A DNA stretch of 64,000 bases from Halichondria panicea. Taxonomy: Eukaryota > Porifera > Demospongiae > Suberitida > Halichondriidae. The position numbers and the translations under genes were made by a program. This document shows, in pieces, positions 22,601 through 34,198 of the stretch (the stretch's first letter is position 1; each line of letters begins with the position of its first letter). The notes beneath the pieces were generated by a model, which saw only the letters and a program-made list of their open reading frames with translations, was not told the DNA's origin and did no database searches. The stretch lies in the NCBI RefSeq assembly GCF_963675165.1, contig NC_087388.1, positions 4,531,047-4,595,046 of the forward strand. Reading direction: 5' to 3'.

Positions 22601-25600
22601 CCATGAATGAAGCGACATTGCCTACCTTCACCTACAGTGCAAGCAGCAACCACGAAAATGACTAAATATTGTTCAACCACGAATATTTTGCCCCCCCCCC
22701 CAAATTACCTGCTATACAGGCGATATTACGTGTGTTGACCATAAATTGTAATCTATAGGGAGCATAAATGTTGTATAACCGACAGTCATTAGATTAACAT
22801 AACACTATAATATACATAAGTGGCTGACAAGTGACAACACTGTATTAAGCTACATGAAATTGTACTGTTTAATAGTGATGTCACCTTTTAATGTCTTCAC
22901 GGCGACCCCTTGCATAGGAACTTTGTTCCAGTCTGTCAGGACACCCTTGTACACAATGCCAAATTCACCTGTATAGTGACATCCCATAAATGAAGTATAA
23001 ATGTACATCTTTGTCTATACCTTACCTTGTCCAATTGCAGTACTGGAGAGCTTCAATTTTGAGGCTGGTATTTTGAATGAGTCTGGGATGGACTCAGCAA
23101 TCTCAACAAGTTCTGATTCTGTGCATGGTGAGTTAAGATTATAGATTTTAGTCTGACTATTAGTATATAATTATGGCATGGCACGAGTATACAAATAATT
23201 GGAGTGACGTAATGCCAGAGGGTATTACACTTATAGGCCTTGGCTATAGATTATGCTCGAGACATTGCACGCATTATTATCTCAATTTAAACCATGAGTT
23301 CAACATTTAGACCCCAGAATATCAATCAACAGTATATAGGTACATGCATGGTGTTTTTTGGAATGAGGGATGTTGATACTATAATTTCTCAGTTTACAGA
23401 GATCTCAGAGTATCAATAACAGTGTGCATGCAGAGCAATAACAGAGGTAACACGCAGTACTGTTTGGAATGCAAATTCTTTAATTTCAACCATTCTAAGC
23501 GCCGTGTCTTTTCGGTGCATGCGTGCCAGTTACAAGGCTGTAGTAGATTATGCTTGGGACATTGCCTCTCAAAATAACAGCCTATTATTCCCGTATTATT
23601 TCTCAGTGTAAACCACGAGCACGCACAACATAGCACCAATTCAACTAATGTGAGCTACTATACTTAGTCGTAATACCTATACTACTGACTCAATACTGAT
23701 CGACCTGTGTTTCCAAAGCCTGCATGCATAGGTCTCATGATAAAGGTGTCTATTATGCCAACATAATTGTTTCCCAAACGTGCCTATAATTATAATTTTT
23801 ATATGCTCAAAATTTTGCTAGTATAACCATGCAAGGCTACTTGCTGCAGTGCCAATAATTATTATAGCAGTCGAGGGTCGTGTAATGCATAGCAATCATA
23901 ATAATGTATAGTGCAATGCAGGTTTCTACGCATGGTTATGTGTTATTGTGCATGTAAGCTGCATGTAGTATAGTATAGTGCAACACATCAAATATATATA
24001 ATAGCACTGGGATGCTTTATCTTTATAGCGGTCATTTAAAACATACAGATGAAACTTACTAACAAGTGCAGTATTGCCATCCACAGGTAGATCTAGTATT
24101 CCCTCTCGAGTTCTCCTGTATAAGGATGCAATTTTAATGATTGAACAGCTAGACTATAAGACTTAGTTTAAACTACCTATTAGCCACAATATCCAAGATC
24201 TGTTCATGCATAGCAATTGGCACAGTCTTCCTCCGAGAGTTCAGATAGAAACAGACGAACACAATGATCAGCAGACATATGACCATGACAACCCCTCCAA
24301 AAACACTTGGGATGATGATCTCCAGTGGAAGTCCAGCCGCAGGAACTGTGTAAGTCAGTTGCTGGTCTAATATTTGAGCGATGTTGCTCCCAATTTTCAC
24401 CTGAAGAGGATATAGTAACACAATATTAAGCTACAGTTTCTCACTTGTATGGTGGCTGGGTTTTCCCCTCCCGGGGGCTCCAAGGGGGCGGTACAGATGA
24501 TTTCACTCCCTCTCAAGCTACTGGGTGTCTTGCCACACTCCTCCCCTCCCACCGTCACTCGTATCTCACTGGTCTCCACTGAGTCGATATTATCACCCTG
24601 AATACATACGGTATAACAATAGGGTCAGTGTACCGGCTATATGTACCACAATGCGTATGAGCATCTCTGTGCCACTGGTGACCTCTTGAGAACTCTCTAG
24701 TCTAAAGTTGGATGGATCTGATTGGACGCTGATGGGGAGGCGTGCTTGTGTGATGAGTGAAACACCATCAAACATCAGGGCATAGCCCAATGGGGTCAGT
24801 GAGCTTGACGTTAGGTTAGGAGTGGAGCACATGATGGTGGTATTGTCCACAACACTGCAGTTGCTCCTCTGCAGGGGAAGTATACATAACATTTACCACT
24901 AGTTGGACGTAGCCCAACCACAGTCGTTAAAACAAGTGGTTGAGTATCATTCACTCGTACTTGAGGCAGAGTATGAATATTGTGATCGTGTAATATCTTG
25001 ATAGCTTGTAGATGCAGGCAAGAGCTCTGTCAGAGCTGGTAGAGAAAGTAAAAGGGTGCGCGCTGCAGCCAGGTTTAGCTATAGTATAGAGGCAGCAATA
25101 ACTAATACCGTATATCTTCTTATCGGACACTAAATTATCCTGAAAACTTTTCTAGATATAGCACATGAAGTAGTGCGAACTTTTCGCTGTTTTCGAGGGT
25201 TAGCAATCCTGATACTAAGGGAGACCATACTTCATTAGCTAGTAGCCTATACACTAGTAGATACGTATATGGCAGGAAGCTGTTGCTGCATCTCTATAGA
25301 GAAATACAATCAGCTCGTCTTAATTTCCAGCTAGGCTGTATTGAGCTATAAGTTTTCTCATTTGAACGCAGCAATCAGAAATGTTCTACAGTGGAACAAA
25401 AACGTACATATAGTATACTGATACCAATGCAACCATACCATATACCCCTCGGTTGCCAACTATTGTAACACAGTGATGCGGTCAAGGGAAAAATTGTATT
25501 TCAAACAAAATGTGTGTTCAACATAATATTATTATGTAACGACACAACATTTTCTACATGCAGGTATGGTGGGCTTTTGCTCTGCTAAAATTTCAAGCAT

Positions 25601-28600
25601 GCACAAACCTTACAAAAAAACACTTCACGAACATTTAAGCCTCGAAAATTACCTGGGCTGCTATTCGGTTAGTTGCTGGCTTACCAGAGGAGCCTCCATT
25701 GGCCGGTAGACCTCCAACACAGGCTGTTGTACCACGTCCAAGTACACTCCAGTGAAGTTAAGCGTAATGCCTCCACTGGGAATGGTGTTGCTAGGAAACA
25801 CAGCAGTAACATTGGGGTTGTTACAATAAATGAAGACCACTCCTGGATTGCTGACTCTGGCAGCATCAATGGACACCACCACTAATGCAGCAGAAGTGAG
25901 GTTTGCTGCTGAGGTCCTGCAAAGAATTTTCTCAGACTGGACAGATCTGCAGGGAAAGGTCTGAGCATTGTCTGTTACTCAATATATACAGTCACTCACG
26001 ATATGTTGCAGACGTATCTTGACCACTCGCTGATCTCCAGAGAGACTCTAGTGTTCTCCTGGTTACCCACGTCCAGTGCAGTCCCACTCACAACTACTAC
26101 AGTTCCCCCCGCCATGGGTCCAAAGGTCGGAGTCACCCTATTGATAGTAGGATCCACTGCAGTGAAGGAGTCAACGCTTACGATGGCTACTCTAGAACCA
26201 ATGGCCAGAGAAAACTCTTTGAGTCCTCCAGTTACAAAGTTGGTGGTCTCACAGACAAACTGGTGCCATGGTATAAAACTAATGTTGAGGGGAGAGCAGG
26301 CCACGCCTCCTAATGTTAGGGCAGATTTTTGAATGTCGTCAAAAGTCCCTCCGAGGTCATTTCCCATCACAGTGATTGCTGTACCACCCTCAACTGGTCC
26401 TGTGGGTGTATACAATACAGGTTTGTTATCCTCCTAGCTATAAAACTATAGTAAAAGGTTTCAAAATAATGATAGACACTTCAAATACTATAATTGTCAA
26501 TGATGGTATCAGAGGTAAAATGCAGTACTGTATGCTCATGTATTCTTACCCGATATTGGAGTGAATAAGTTGATGACAGGGGCAGGAGGATTTCCCCCCT
26601 CGGTAACAAAGGTGCTAGAACATTCCTGCATCACCTCGCAACTATCCTCACACCACCCACACCCAAACTCTGACCCCATTCTGGGCGCTAAACAGTCTGA
26701 ATATCCACTGGCCAAATCACGACAATCATACAATGTCACTGTTGTTGTGTGTGTGCATGTGGAGTGGGGTACAGAAAAGACTTGTGTACATGTATCTATA
26801 TATATTGTATCTAGTCTATGTTTTCGTTTGTTTAGATACAATTCTAGTACTAGAACGTCTTCTGCGCGTGAAAAACTTTTTCTAATGAGCCAATTTTAAA
26901 ATAATCAGCAGACTTTGTGATCTAATCTTTGCGTTCTGGTAGATTGTGATGTCAAACAAGTATTGGTATATCAATTTTATTTTTGAAGAGATAAAAAAAT
27001 TGCAAAATCGCATGCTCGCAAAATATTTGTAAATTATCGAGAGATGACATTAGTACCTGAAATTTGTTGCATAGTGTTGCTCAGTGTGTGGTTGACTTCA
27101 TTACCCATCCAGGTTACCATGACAACCACATGAGAAGTTCCAACCCCAGTGGAAAGTGTGAGCTGTACACAAAATCGTCAGTATGTCCATATGCATTAAT
27201 TAATCAGGCATAATCATGTACAAGTGTGGGAATAGTGACTTCACTGACTGACATGCAATCCTCTTCATTACAGAGCCTATATTGTGTACCACATTATTCA
27301 GGTGACATTGTCAACACTCACTTGTCCACTGCCCACTGTACACAGGATGGAGCTCTCGTTCTCGTACCGAGCTGTCAGATTAACTCCATTCACAACACAA
27401 AAGTACTCAAAACCATCCGTCTATGCATGAGAAAGCCATGGAACAATGGAGGTACAAAGGTTATGCGACTTACGGGGGCGATGAGGTGCCTGGTTGTCAG
27501 TCGAAGGTCCTGGGCCACCCTTACTGGTTGAGTGTACACACCAGAGGGGGGCGTGTCCAACAGGGGGCACTCAGCAGTGAAGTCATTACCTCCAGACACC
27601 TGTACAGATGATGTATATGTATAGTGCAGGTCACCAAGATCACTCAGCTCACCTGTAGGAAGTGAGATACATTCCTGCAAGGAGCCGATGTGCCACCGCA
27701 CTGCTTGTTGAGGTTACACCATCCACACGGACTGTTGAGCCCGAGGCAATCCTTACAGCTGTAGAGAATATAGATACAGCCTTATCTGTAAGTAGGACGG
27801 TATAGTCAGTCTGAGTCATGCATGCATATACCTCGAGACAGAAAGTTTATTTTGCAAGCTAGAATTAAGCCTAGAAACTGTTATTTTGCAACCGTTGATT
27901 ATTTAAAACCAGCAGGCGATCCTCGAAAGGCTGTAAAAACAATGCTGATCTCATTGTAAATTCACAATCACTGATTCTATCACTCTATATGTTGCTCTCA
28001 ATTACAATCCGCGTGGATAAACTTAAGTGTTGGTACGGTAGATGCTGAGCAAGAGAGACAGGGAGCCTCCCTCAAAAATGCGTGCGGTAGCAATGTGACT
28101 TTATTAGGTGTAGCCTTGGTTTGCAAAGTGGTTCCTTGTACTGCAGACTATTATACTATCAAATCTATATAATTATAGTTGGCACTGCAGTGCAGTTATA
28201 GTCAAGCTGTTTATAAAAGACAACTTATAGGTCTACAGCTGCTCAGCTATAGCTATATCAGTCTGAGAGTGACTTCCATCAGCCAATATGGCACATAGAT
28301 AATTAATTTGCCCATAGGTCAGGAGGTACTTGAGCACCCTCTGCTAGATCCGCCCCTGGGGTATAGACATCAATTCTAGGCCACAGAGAAAAGAGATTAG
28401 TGGCCTACTCTACAGACGAGTAGGGAAGACAGGGGCGTAGCCAGACTTTTGAGACAGGGGTTTCTTCAGAAAAATCAGCGGCGCGATAGCGCCGCGAAAT
28501 TTTGTGGCCACGCCCACTTCCGGTACCACACCCTCTTGATTGGGGCACACCTACTGTTTATTGACTATTGTTCATGACTTTTTTACATGTTTGTGAGAAG

Positions 28601-31600
28601 CTAGCTAGCTATAGACGTAACATACTAGGCATGCAGGTGCCAATTGTGTATTGCTAGTCTAGCTGAGCAACAATTAAATGTCATTTACCTGAGAGGTTTC
28701 ATGTGGCTGAAATTGTTCTAAACTTGTACACTTCCTGAATAAAGTTGTGCTTAGAGCTGAGTCTGAGAATACTGGAGCATTCAGGATTGATACTAGATCT
28801 AGAACTTAAGTCTTGGTCTTCTTTGTTTGAGGTAGCTAGCTAGCTGAGACTAACTACCTGAGACAAAGCCAAACACGGTGCTGCTCTGATTATTGATTTG
28901 CAGCCACGTGTGAAAAGATGGGCAGGGCTGCATGATTTCAATTATAGGGAGCCCTGCCCAATTTTCTCAGCAGCTCCTGGGGGGGTTTCTGGGCAACCAG
29001 GAAACAATGGTAGCTACGCCCCTGGAAGAGAACAAGGTGTGTGATTGCAGCACTTCAATTTAGTGCCGCATTAAAAGTGAAGTTCTGCAATCATACCATC
29101 CATTGTTTTTACAACCCTACTCGATCCGCACCCACAAACATTAATTATGCATGTACAATACTGAACATAACACACACGACGTGGTAAGTGCTCTGCTATT
29201 ATTTTTTAGTGGCACGGTGAAAATGGTACTAAACATATGCGATCAATGATTGTGGAGCTTAAGCGTATTATGAATACCTTTCTCCTGCTGAGCACCTGTA
29301 GATAGTGAGTGCTTGGTTGGTGATGTCAAATGGCTTATTGAACAAAGAGCTCTGAAAGCCCAGGCTGATGTTTGCAGTCACTCCAGGGTAGTCAGGCATC
29401 AGTCCTTCAATATCACAATGGAACACTGTTCCAGGGGTGACCTCAACAGCTGGTACTATGAATGGTGGGAAACGTCTTTCACTGTCTGCCAGATGACAGG
29501 ACATGTTTTCTCCAGGCAGACGATCAGGAAGGCCGGGGGAGGTCAGAGTCACTGTGAGCTGTGGGGGTCAGTTTATGATCAGACACATGTCAACCATATA
29601 CAAAGCATGCATGCATGCCTTACCTCGTTAGCAAGAATCGCAGAGTCAAGCACAAGTTGCATAGGGTCCACAGTAGCAGCAGTAAAACAGTTGGCATTAT
29701 CTTGTGTCCATCTACTGGAAAGACTGGAGTTCTGACACTGGGTCTGACGAGAGCACTTGTTCTCCACCACACACCACCCACACAGCGGGTTGAGGTCATT
29801 GGTACAACTGGTACAGTCTATACGCTGAGAGCACTCCTCAATCGGTACCTGGAACACCTGTAGAGAGGGGAGTCGGGGATGTAGATAGCTTAATTAGGTT
29901 TGCAAATGGCAAAATTACAGCTTAGGTTTGCCAATGGCAAAATTACAGCAGGAAATGTTTACTAAATATTTTCATATCCTCAGAGTATATGCATGTGTAG
30001 ATCAATGTTTCACAGTGATGTCTACAGTACGGCCCCAATATACGAAGAATGGCAATATAAGCTTTAACTCACAGAGTCTCTAGTGACTGCTGTGATGTAG
30101 TTCAGTCCCTCCTGCCATGACAAATGAAATACATCAGAGGTCACTGGCTGATTGTAGAATGAGCTATCAGTGTCCAGGGTCAATGTACCACTGACATCGT
30201 ACTGTGGAGAGACAAACAATGCCATAATTACACTAATCATGGCATGACTAACCATATATCTTCTAATTTATCGGACAGCAAAAAATGGAAATTGTCTGGG
30301 TATAATTATATAATCATATAGAGCACGTGAAATGTCCGGAATAATTAGAACAAGCATGAGCTTGCCGATTTTAATAAAACAGTGTGCGACTGAATAGTTA
30401 CTAGCTATCTAACACTAGCTAATCCTCAAAGCTATCTAATTGCATGCAGCACTCTTGCTGGCTATAAAGATACTTTGCATGGTTAGGGTTAGGGGTTAAG
30501 GTTTGGTTGCTCGGTATGTATAACTCAAGGTATTGTCTGGATATTTATTAAAGCACCAGAGTGTCCGCTGTATTAGAACATCGAAACCAGAAAAAGTCAC
30601 AGTCCGGGATATTAGAAGTGTCCAAAGATATTATACGGTATATATATATAGCTGAGTCAGCTGACTCAATCATGCACTTACTCCTCTTATCTTCGAATCA
30701 TCAGTTGCCACAAATATTAAAGAGAACTGTTCCACCTTCACAGCTACTGAAGCAATAGGGACAAGACTGTCTTCGAAGTTGATACGAACTGGTGCTATTT
30801 TGTCAATACCACCATTTGGAGTGAGAAGGCCGACTGGACTGGGTGTGTCACATCTGTCTTCAGTTACCTGGAAAATAGAATTGTTATGTTAGAAGTATAC
30901 CAGTAAATATACAAACCTGAGGCTGGGGCAAGGTATCGCAGTTTTCTGAGCCTGTTTTCCATTTTAAGCCAATTTCTTCTCCAACAGTACGTGACACAAT
31001 GCAAGAGTTATATTTAGTGTCTATAGCTTCATCGACAGCAGTGATATTGACCAGACAAATAGAGTTAGCACCGCCGTAACAAATATTTATGACAGCAGTG
31101 GGCCCAGATATTCCACTGAAGTCCTCCACTAATGACACTGCACACAAACAAGTATCTTCAGTGATCCCCTGAAAGCCGCAATCGAACCCCAGTTCATACA
31201 AAGCAGTCACTCCACAGGTACTTGGGCCTCCACAATCAGGCAGGTTGCAAACACGTAGCAGTCTTATAGCCTGTGCACTAACAGGTCGGAAGTCAACGAC
31301 AACATAGTATGCAAATTCACCACTCACAAAACCACCATATGCGTAGAATTGTCGTTCAAAGTTACTAACTCCAAAAACAAATTCATTGCGCGTGCCTGAT
31401 GGATTTTTATCAGACGATCTACTAAACCCCTCTCCAAACTGTTGCAGTGCCATCTCATTTTCTGCTCCAGATCCAGTGAAGAAAGTGTCTCCTGACGCAA
31501 TGATAGCTGCTCCATAATCAAGAGCTACTATAGCATCACTGACACTCCTGATGGGACCAGCACTGAGGTTGCTTGCATTGTAGAGAGAGCAAGAGAGATC

Positions 31601-31888
31601 ATCTAAACACACCACCAACATCCCAGTAGAGCTCAGGGCCAGTCCTTCGTTAATAACAGCATCTCCTAGATCAACTCTCTCTTCTTGTATTAGCTGAGCA
31701 TTCAGTCTATACAGGTAATTGTCTGCAGCAAGAAATGTTCTCCCAGTGGAGTCCACTTGCAATCCTGGGAGATTGTCAGAGTCATCAACGAAATCAAAGG
31801 AGAACGATTGTGAATGAGCTGCTCCTTGCAGAACAAACAAAGCTAGGAAACCCACTAGCATAGCCATCTCTATATTCTGTATAAACAT
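19647..31888 (-). CDS. Receptor tyrosine kinase with plexin-type ectodomain, copy 2 (apparently intact)
   Basis: Twenty-four exons splice with GT..AG and a constant frame: 31888-30917, 30867-30682, 30201-30073, 29857-29624, 29558-29278, 27758-27653, 27599-27474, 27420-27322, 27162-27057, 26738-26550, 26399-26000, 25946-25685, 24868-24647, 24597-24445, 24400-24177, 24115-24060, 23118-23026, 22968-22885, 22523-22306, 21600-21488, 21195-21030, 20964-20822, 20694-20537, 19780-19647. They give 4854 nt, about 1617 aa. Order: signal peptide (to about 27); Sema-like domain to about 429 ([22 protein letters not shown]); PSI1 about 430-507; IPT1; PSI2 about 601-636; IPT2; PSI3 about 747-809; further IPTs to about 1155; one membrane helix about 1180-1208; kinase about 1262-1560. 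Kinase motifs are complete: [38 protein letters not shown]. The tail carries [12 protein letters not shown] and EAYDLS tyrosines. Family knowledge suggests an extracellular ligand triggers autophosphorylation. Introns hold several small transposons. Confidence 0.9.
19921..20232. mobile_element. Non-autonomous element, CAGTGGCGTAGG ends, 5-bp duplication
   Basis: 312 bp from CAGTGGCGTAGGAAG to CTTCCTACGCCACTG, flanked by direct repeats GATTA. The empty site is visible in copy 1 around 8880. Interior is G/C-rich with runs of G. Sits in the last intron of receptor copy 2. The ends and 5-bp duplication recall the hAT5 type (inference). Confidence 0.85.
21917..22116. mobile_element. TTAA-flanked small element
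   Basis: TTAAGGTGACATATTTTCGC at the left is mirrored by GTGAAAATATGTCACCTTAA at the right, 200 bp in all. TTAA at both ends suggests a piggyBac-type non-autonomous element (inference). Interior is AT-rich with repeated ATTTTCG and TTCGC motifs. In the intron between the HRD and alpha-C exons of receptor copy 2. Copy 3 lacks it there. Confidence 0.75.
28430..29024. mobile_element. Non-autonomous element, CAGGGGCGTAGC ends, 5-bp duplication
   Basis: 595 bp from CAGGGGCGTAGCCAGAC to GGTAGCTACGCCCCTG, flanked by direct repeats GAAGA (28425-28429 and 29025-29029). No long open frame. In the large intron between the IPT1 and PSI2 exons of receptor copy 2. Same family as 19921-20232, 43045-43351 and 44812-47107. 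Confidence 0.85.
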
Positions 31889-32682
31889 CTATATTGTATA
31901 TAGCCACTATTAATAATGAATACTTTATATAGGTCTACACTGAATACATTCCTATGTGAAAATTGTGTCTCTCCACACAGAAATGAGCTCATGAATTCCT
32001 GAAACACTATACTAATGCAGTGTGTTTTGTTATTGTCTTGTGCCTATAGAATGCACGTCCTTGGTCTATGGACATCTTTACCGAATATCAATCGGTATAT
32101 AGGTTATAGTCTGGGCCCAATAGTATATCTGACAGTAGTGTGTCTCGGTATCTACATTCTGGTTAGCATTAGGACTGTAACTTTTGTTTAGAATGATTGT
32201 ACAATTGCCAATCATTATAAGAATGCCAGTAACAATTACATATAATTATGGCTGTGTCAACATGGTTCGTATTACACTGTGGCATTGAGTAAGTAAGTAA
32301 GTGTGGTCCAAGTTCAAAAGCAACAGAGCACTATAGCGAGTAATTTTCATGGGGTAAACATTTCATTTACCTTGACTGTGAATATTTTTTGTGAGTAAAC
32401 ATTTCATTTGACTTTATTGCCTGCACTGCATTGCATGCGTTAATTCCAGTAAACCACGCCTAGGTTTTTGCGGGGAAATTTTTCGTGGAGGTCAGCTTGC
32501 CCACGAAAATAACTAATTTTTACATAGCAAAAATTATACCAGCTGCACAATAATTAATTAGAATGCTGCTAACAATTATCATGCAGGTACTTTGTACAAG
32601 TAATAGTTGTACCATGGATATCAAGGGTGTATTGGATTTGTACTACCAAGGGCAGTTCTATGTATTCCCTGAGGGCTTTTAA
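31889..32682 (-). promoter_or_regulatory. Putative promoter/5' region of receptor copy 2, conserved in copy 4
   Basis: The whole stretch upstream of the copy-2 start is repeated in inverted orientation upstream of copy 4 (49630-50042, 51761-51982 and 57369-57397), with only scattered changes. Conservation between recent duplicates does not by itself prove function. Being the shared 5' flank of two intact coding starts, it is the likely promoter. I see no convincing TATA box. Confidence 0.4.
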
Positions 32683-34198
32683 ATCATGTAGAAACTTCCT
32701 AAACAGTGTCTAACTATTATTTGTATCAATGATGATTAAGTGTACAGTATACACTGCTCAGCTTGCATGTATAGTGAAATGTACTGTGCACATTGAGGAC
32801 TCTATCTTTAAGAGAGTTCCGACGCAGCGCTATACTCTACCCAGGAGCAGTACCACGCATCCACCTTCCTCTATACAAACACAAAACGTAACCAATATAT
32901 AGCATGCCAGAGGTTATATATAAATGAGCTGAGCTATGACAATTATGTGCATGGTCTTGTTTAACTGCTTACGTCCTCGCTAAAATTTTCCTCGCTAAAA
33001 TTTCAACTTTGCTACCTCGCTCAACTCTGTGCAGATTTCTGCCCTAAATTTTAGTCTCCTTTTCCTCCCTTGGTAAGCCACCCAGCCAAACCCAATACCC
33101 TAGTGAAACCCCCTCCCTTTTGGTTAACATTTTCAGCAGCCTCAAAGTAGAAATCTCTTGGAACTGCAGGATGACACATTACGACGTAATTGGTACTTTA
33201 TACACCCTCGGCTATACCGAATACTGAACCTGCCACATAACGTCTCAGGAGACCCTAAAATCTAAGAACACGGCCTTTTTTCGAACCTCAGTTAGAGATG
33301 TTAAAGCTTTTGCCGCCTCTCCCCCCTTAAAAAGCCTTCACACAAATTTTGGAGACAGGCGCACCCAAATTTGCACTATCACGAGGGGTAAGGGAAATTT
33401 TACAACATGCCTCGCATTTTAGCAACTTGTGTGCATGCTATCTGTGACATTTATTTACCACTGTGCAAGGTACATGTGCTCCTGTTGATGCGGAGGTATC
33501 AGCTGTAGCCACACAAAGACAGGCTATATTTGGATGTTCATTCTTGGAAAACAAATTTTGAACTAGATCTAGCGTAGTTTACACATTAACAAACACGTTG
33601 ACCTCCTGGTGACTATGTACACACTTGCTCATACAATATTGCACATGCTTTAACTCATTCCCTGCTACGTTTTAATATGTCGTACAAGTGTGTACATGCA
33701 TAGTTACCAGGAGGTCAACATGTTTGTTAAATGTACCTTGTGGGAGTGATGATGTTTTCTTGTGCTGTGTAAACTACGCTAGATCTAGTTCAAAATTTTT
33801 TCCAATGCATGTACTCACACAATGTATACTACTGTACTTCACAGTGCCGTAAAAAGTCAGTGAACTGGAGAAAAAGTTGTCCAAGAAGACATGCATGCAC
33901 AGTTAAACTGTTTGCAGAGGTTAGGGTAGACATACAACTGCTATAGAAATTACCTTATCATTGTGGAATGAATTCCTTGTATCATGTATTATGAAAGGTA
34001 CGCTAATTAAAATTGCAAACAACCATTGCATTGTGTAAACACTTTGATACTGCATGCATGTGTACATGTATGATGTATAAAGTATCTAATGGTAACACCA
34101 ATTATTGAGTTGTATTACTACTCTACCGGAAACACGTACATTCGGCCTTTACCTCATAACTATTATAGTTATAGCTGTGGTAGTAATTAATTTATTCC
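32683..34198. other. Spacer between receptor copies 2 and 3
   Basis: No gene recognised. It holds a foldback repeat (33546-33805). 32960-33420 is an unusual C/T-rich block with repeated CCTCGCTAAAATTT and CCCTCCC motifs that matches nothing else in the window. Confidence 0.4.
33546..33805. repeat. Foldback repeat
   Basis: The left arm (about 33550-33628: TTTTGAACTAGATCTAGCG, TAGTTTACAC, TTGACCTCCTGGTGACTA) is mirrored by the right arm (about 33690-33800). Right-arm pieces read TAGTTACCAGGAGGTCAACA and GTAAACTACGCTAGATCTAG. The right arm carries about 30 extra bases. Non-coding. Confidence 0.75.
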
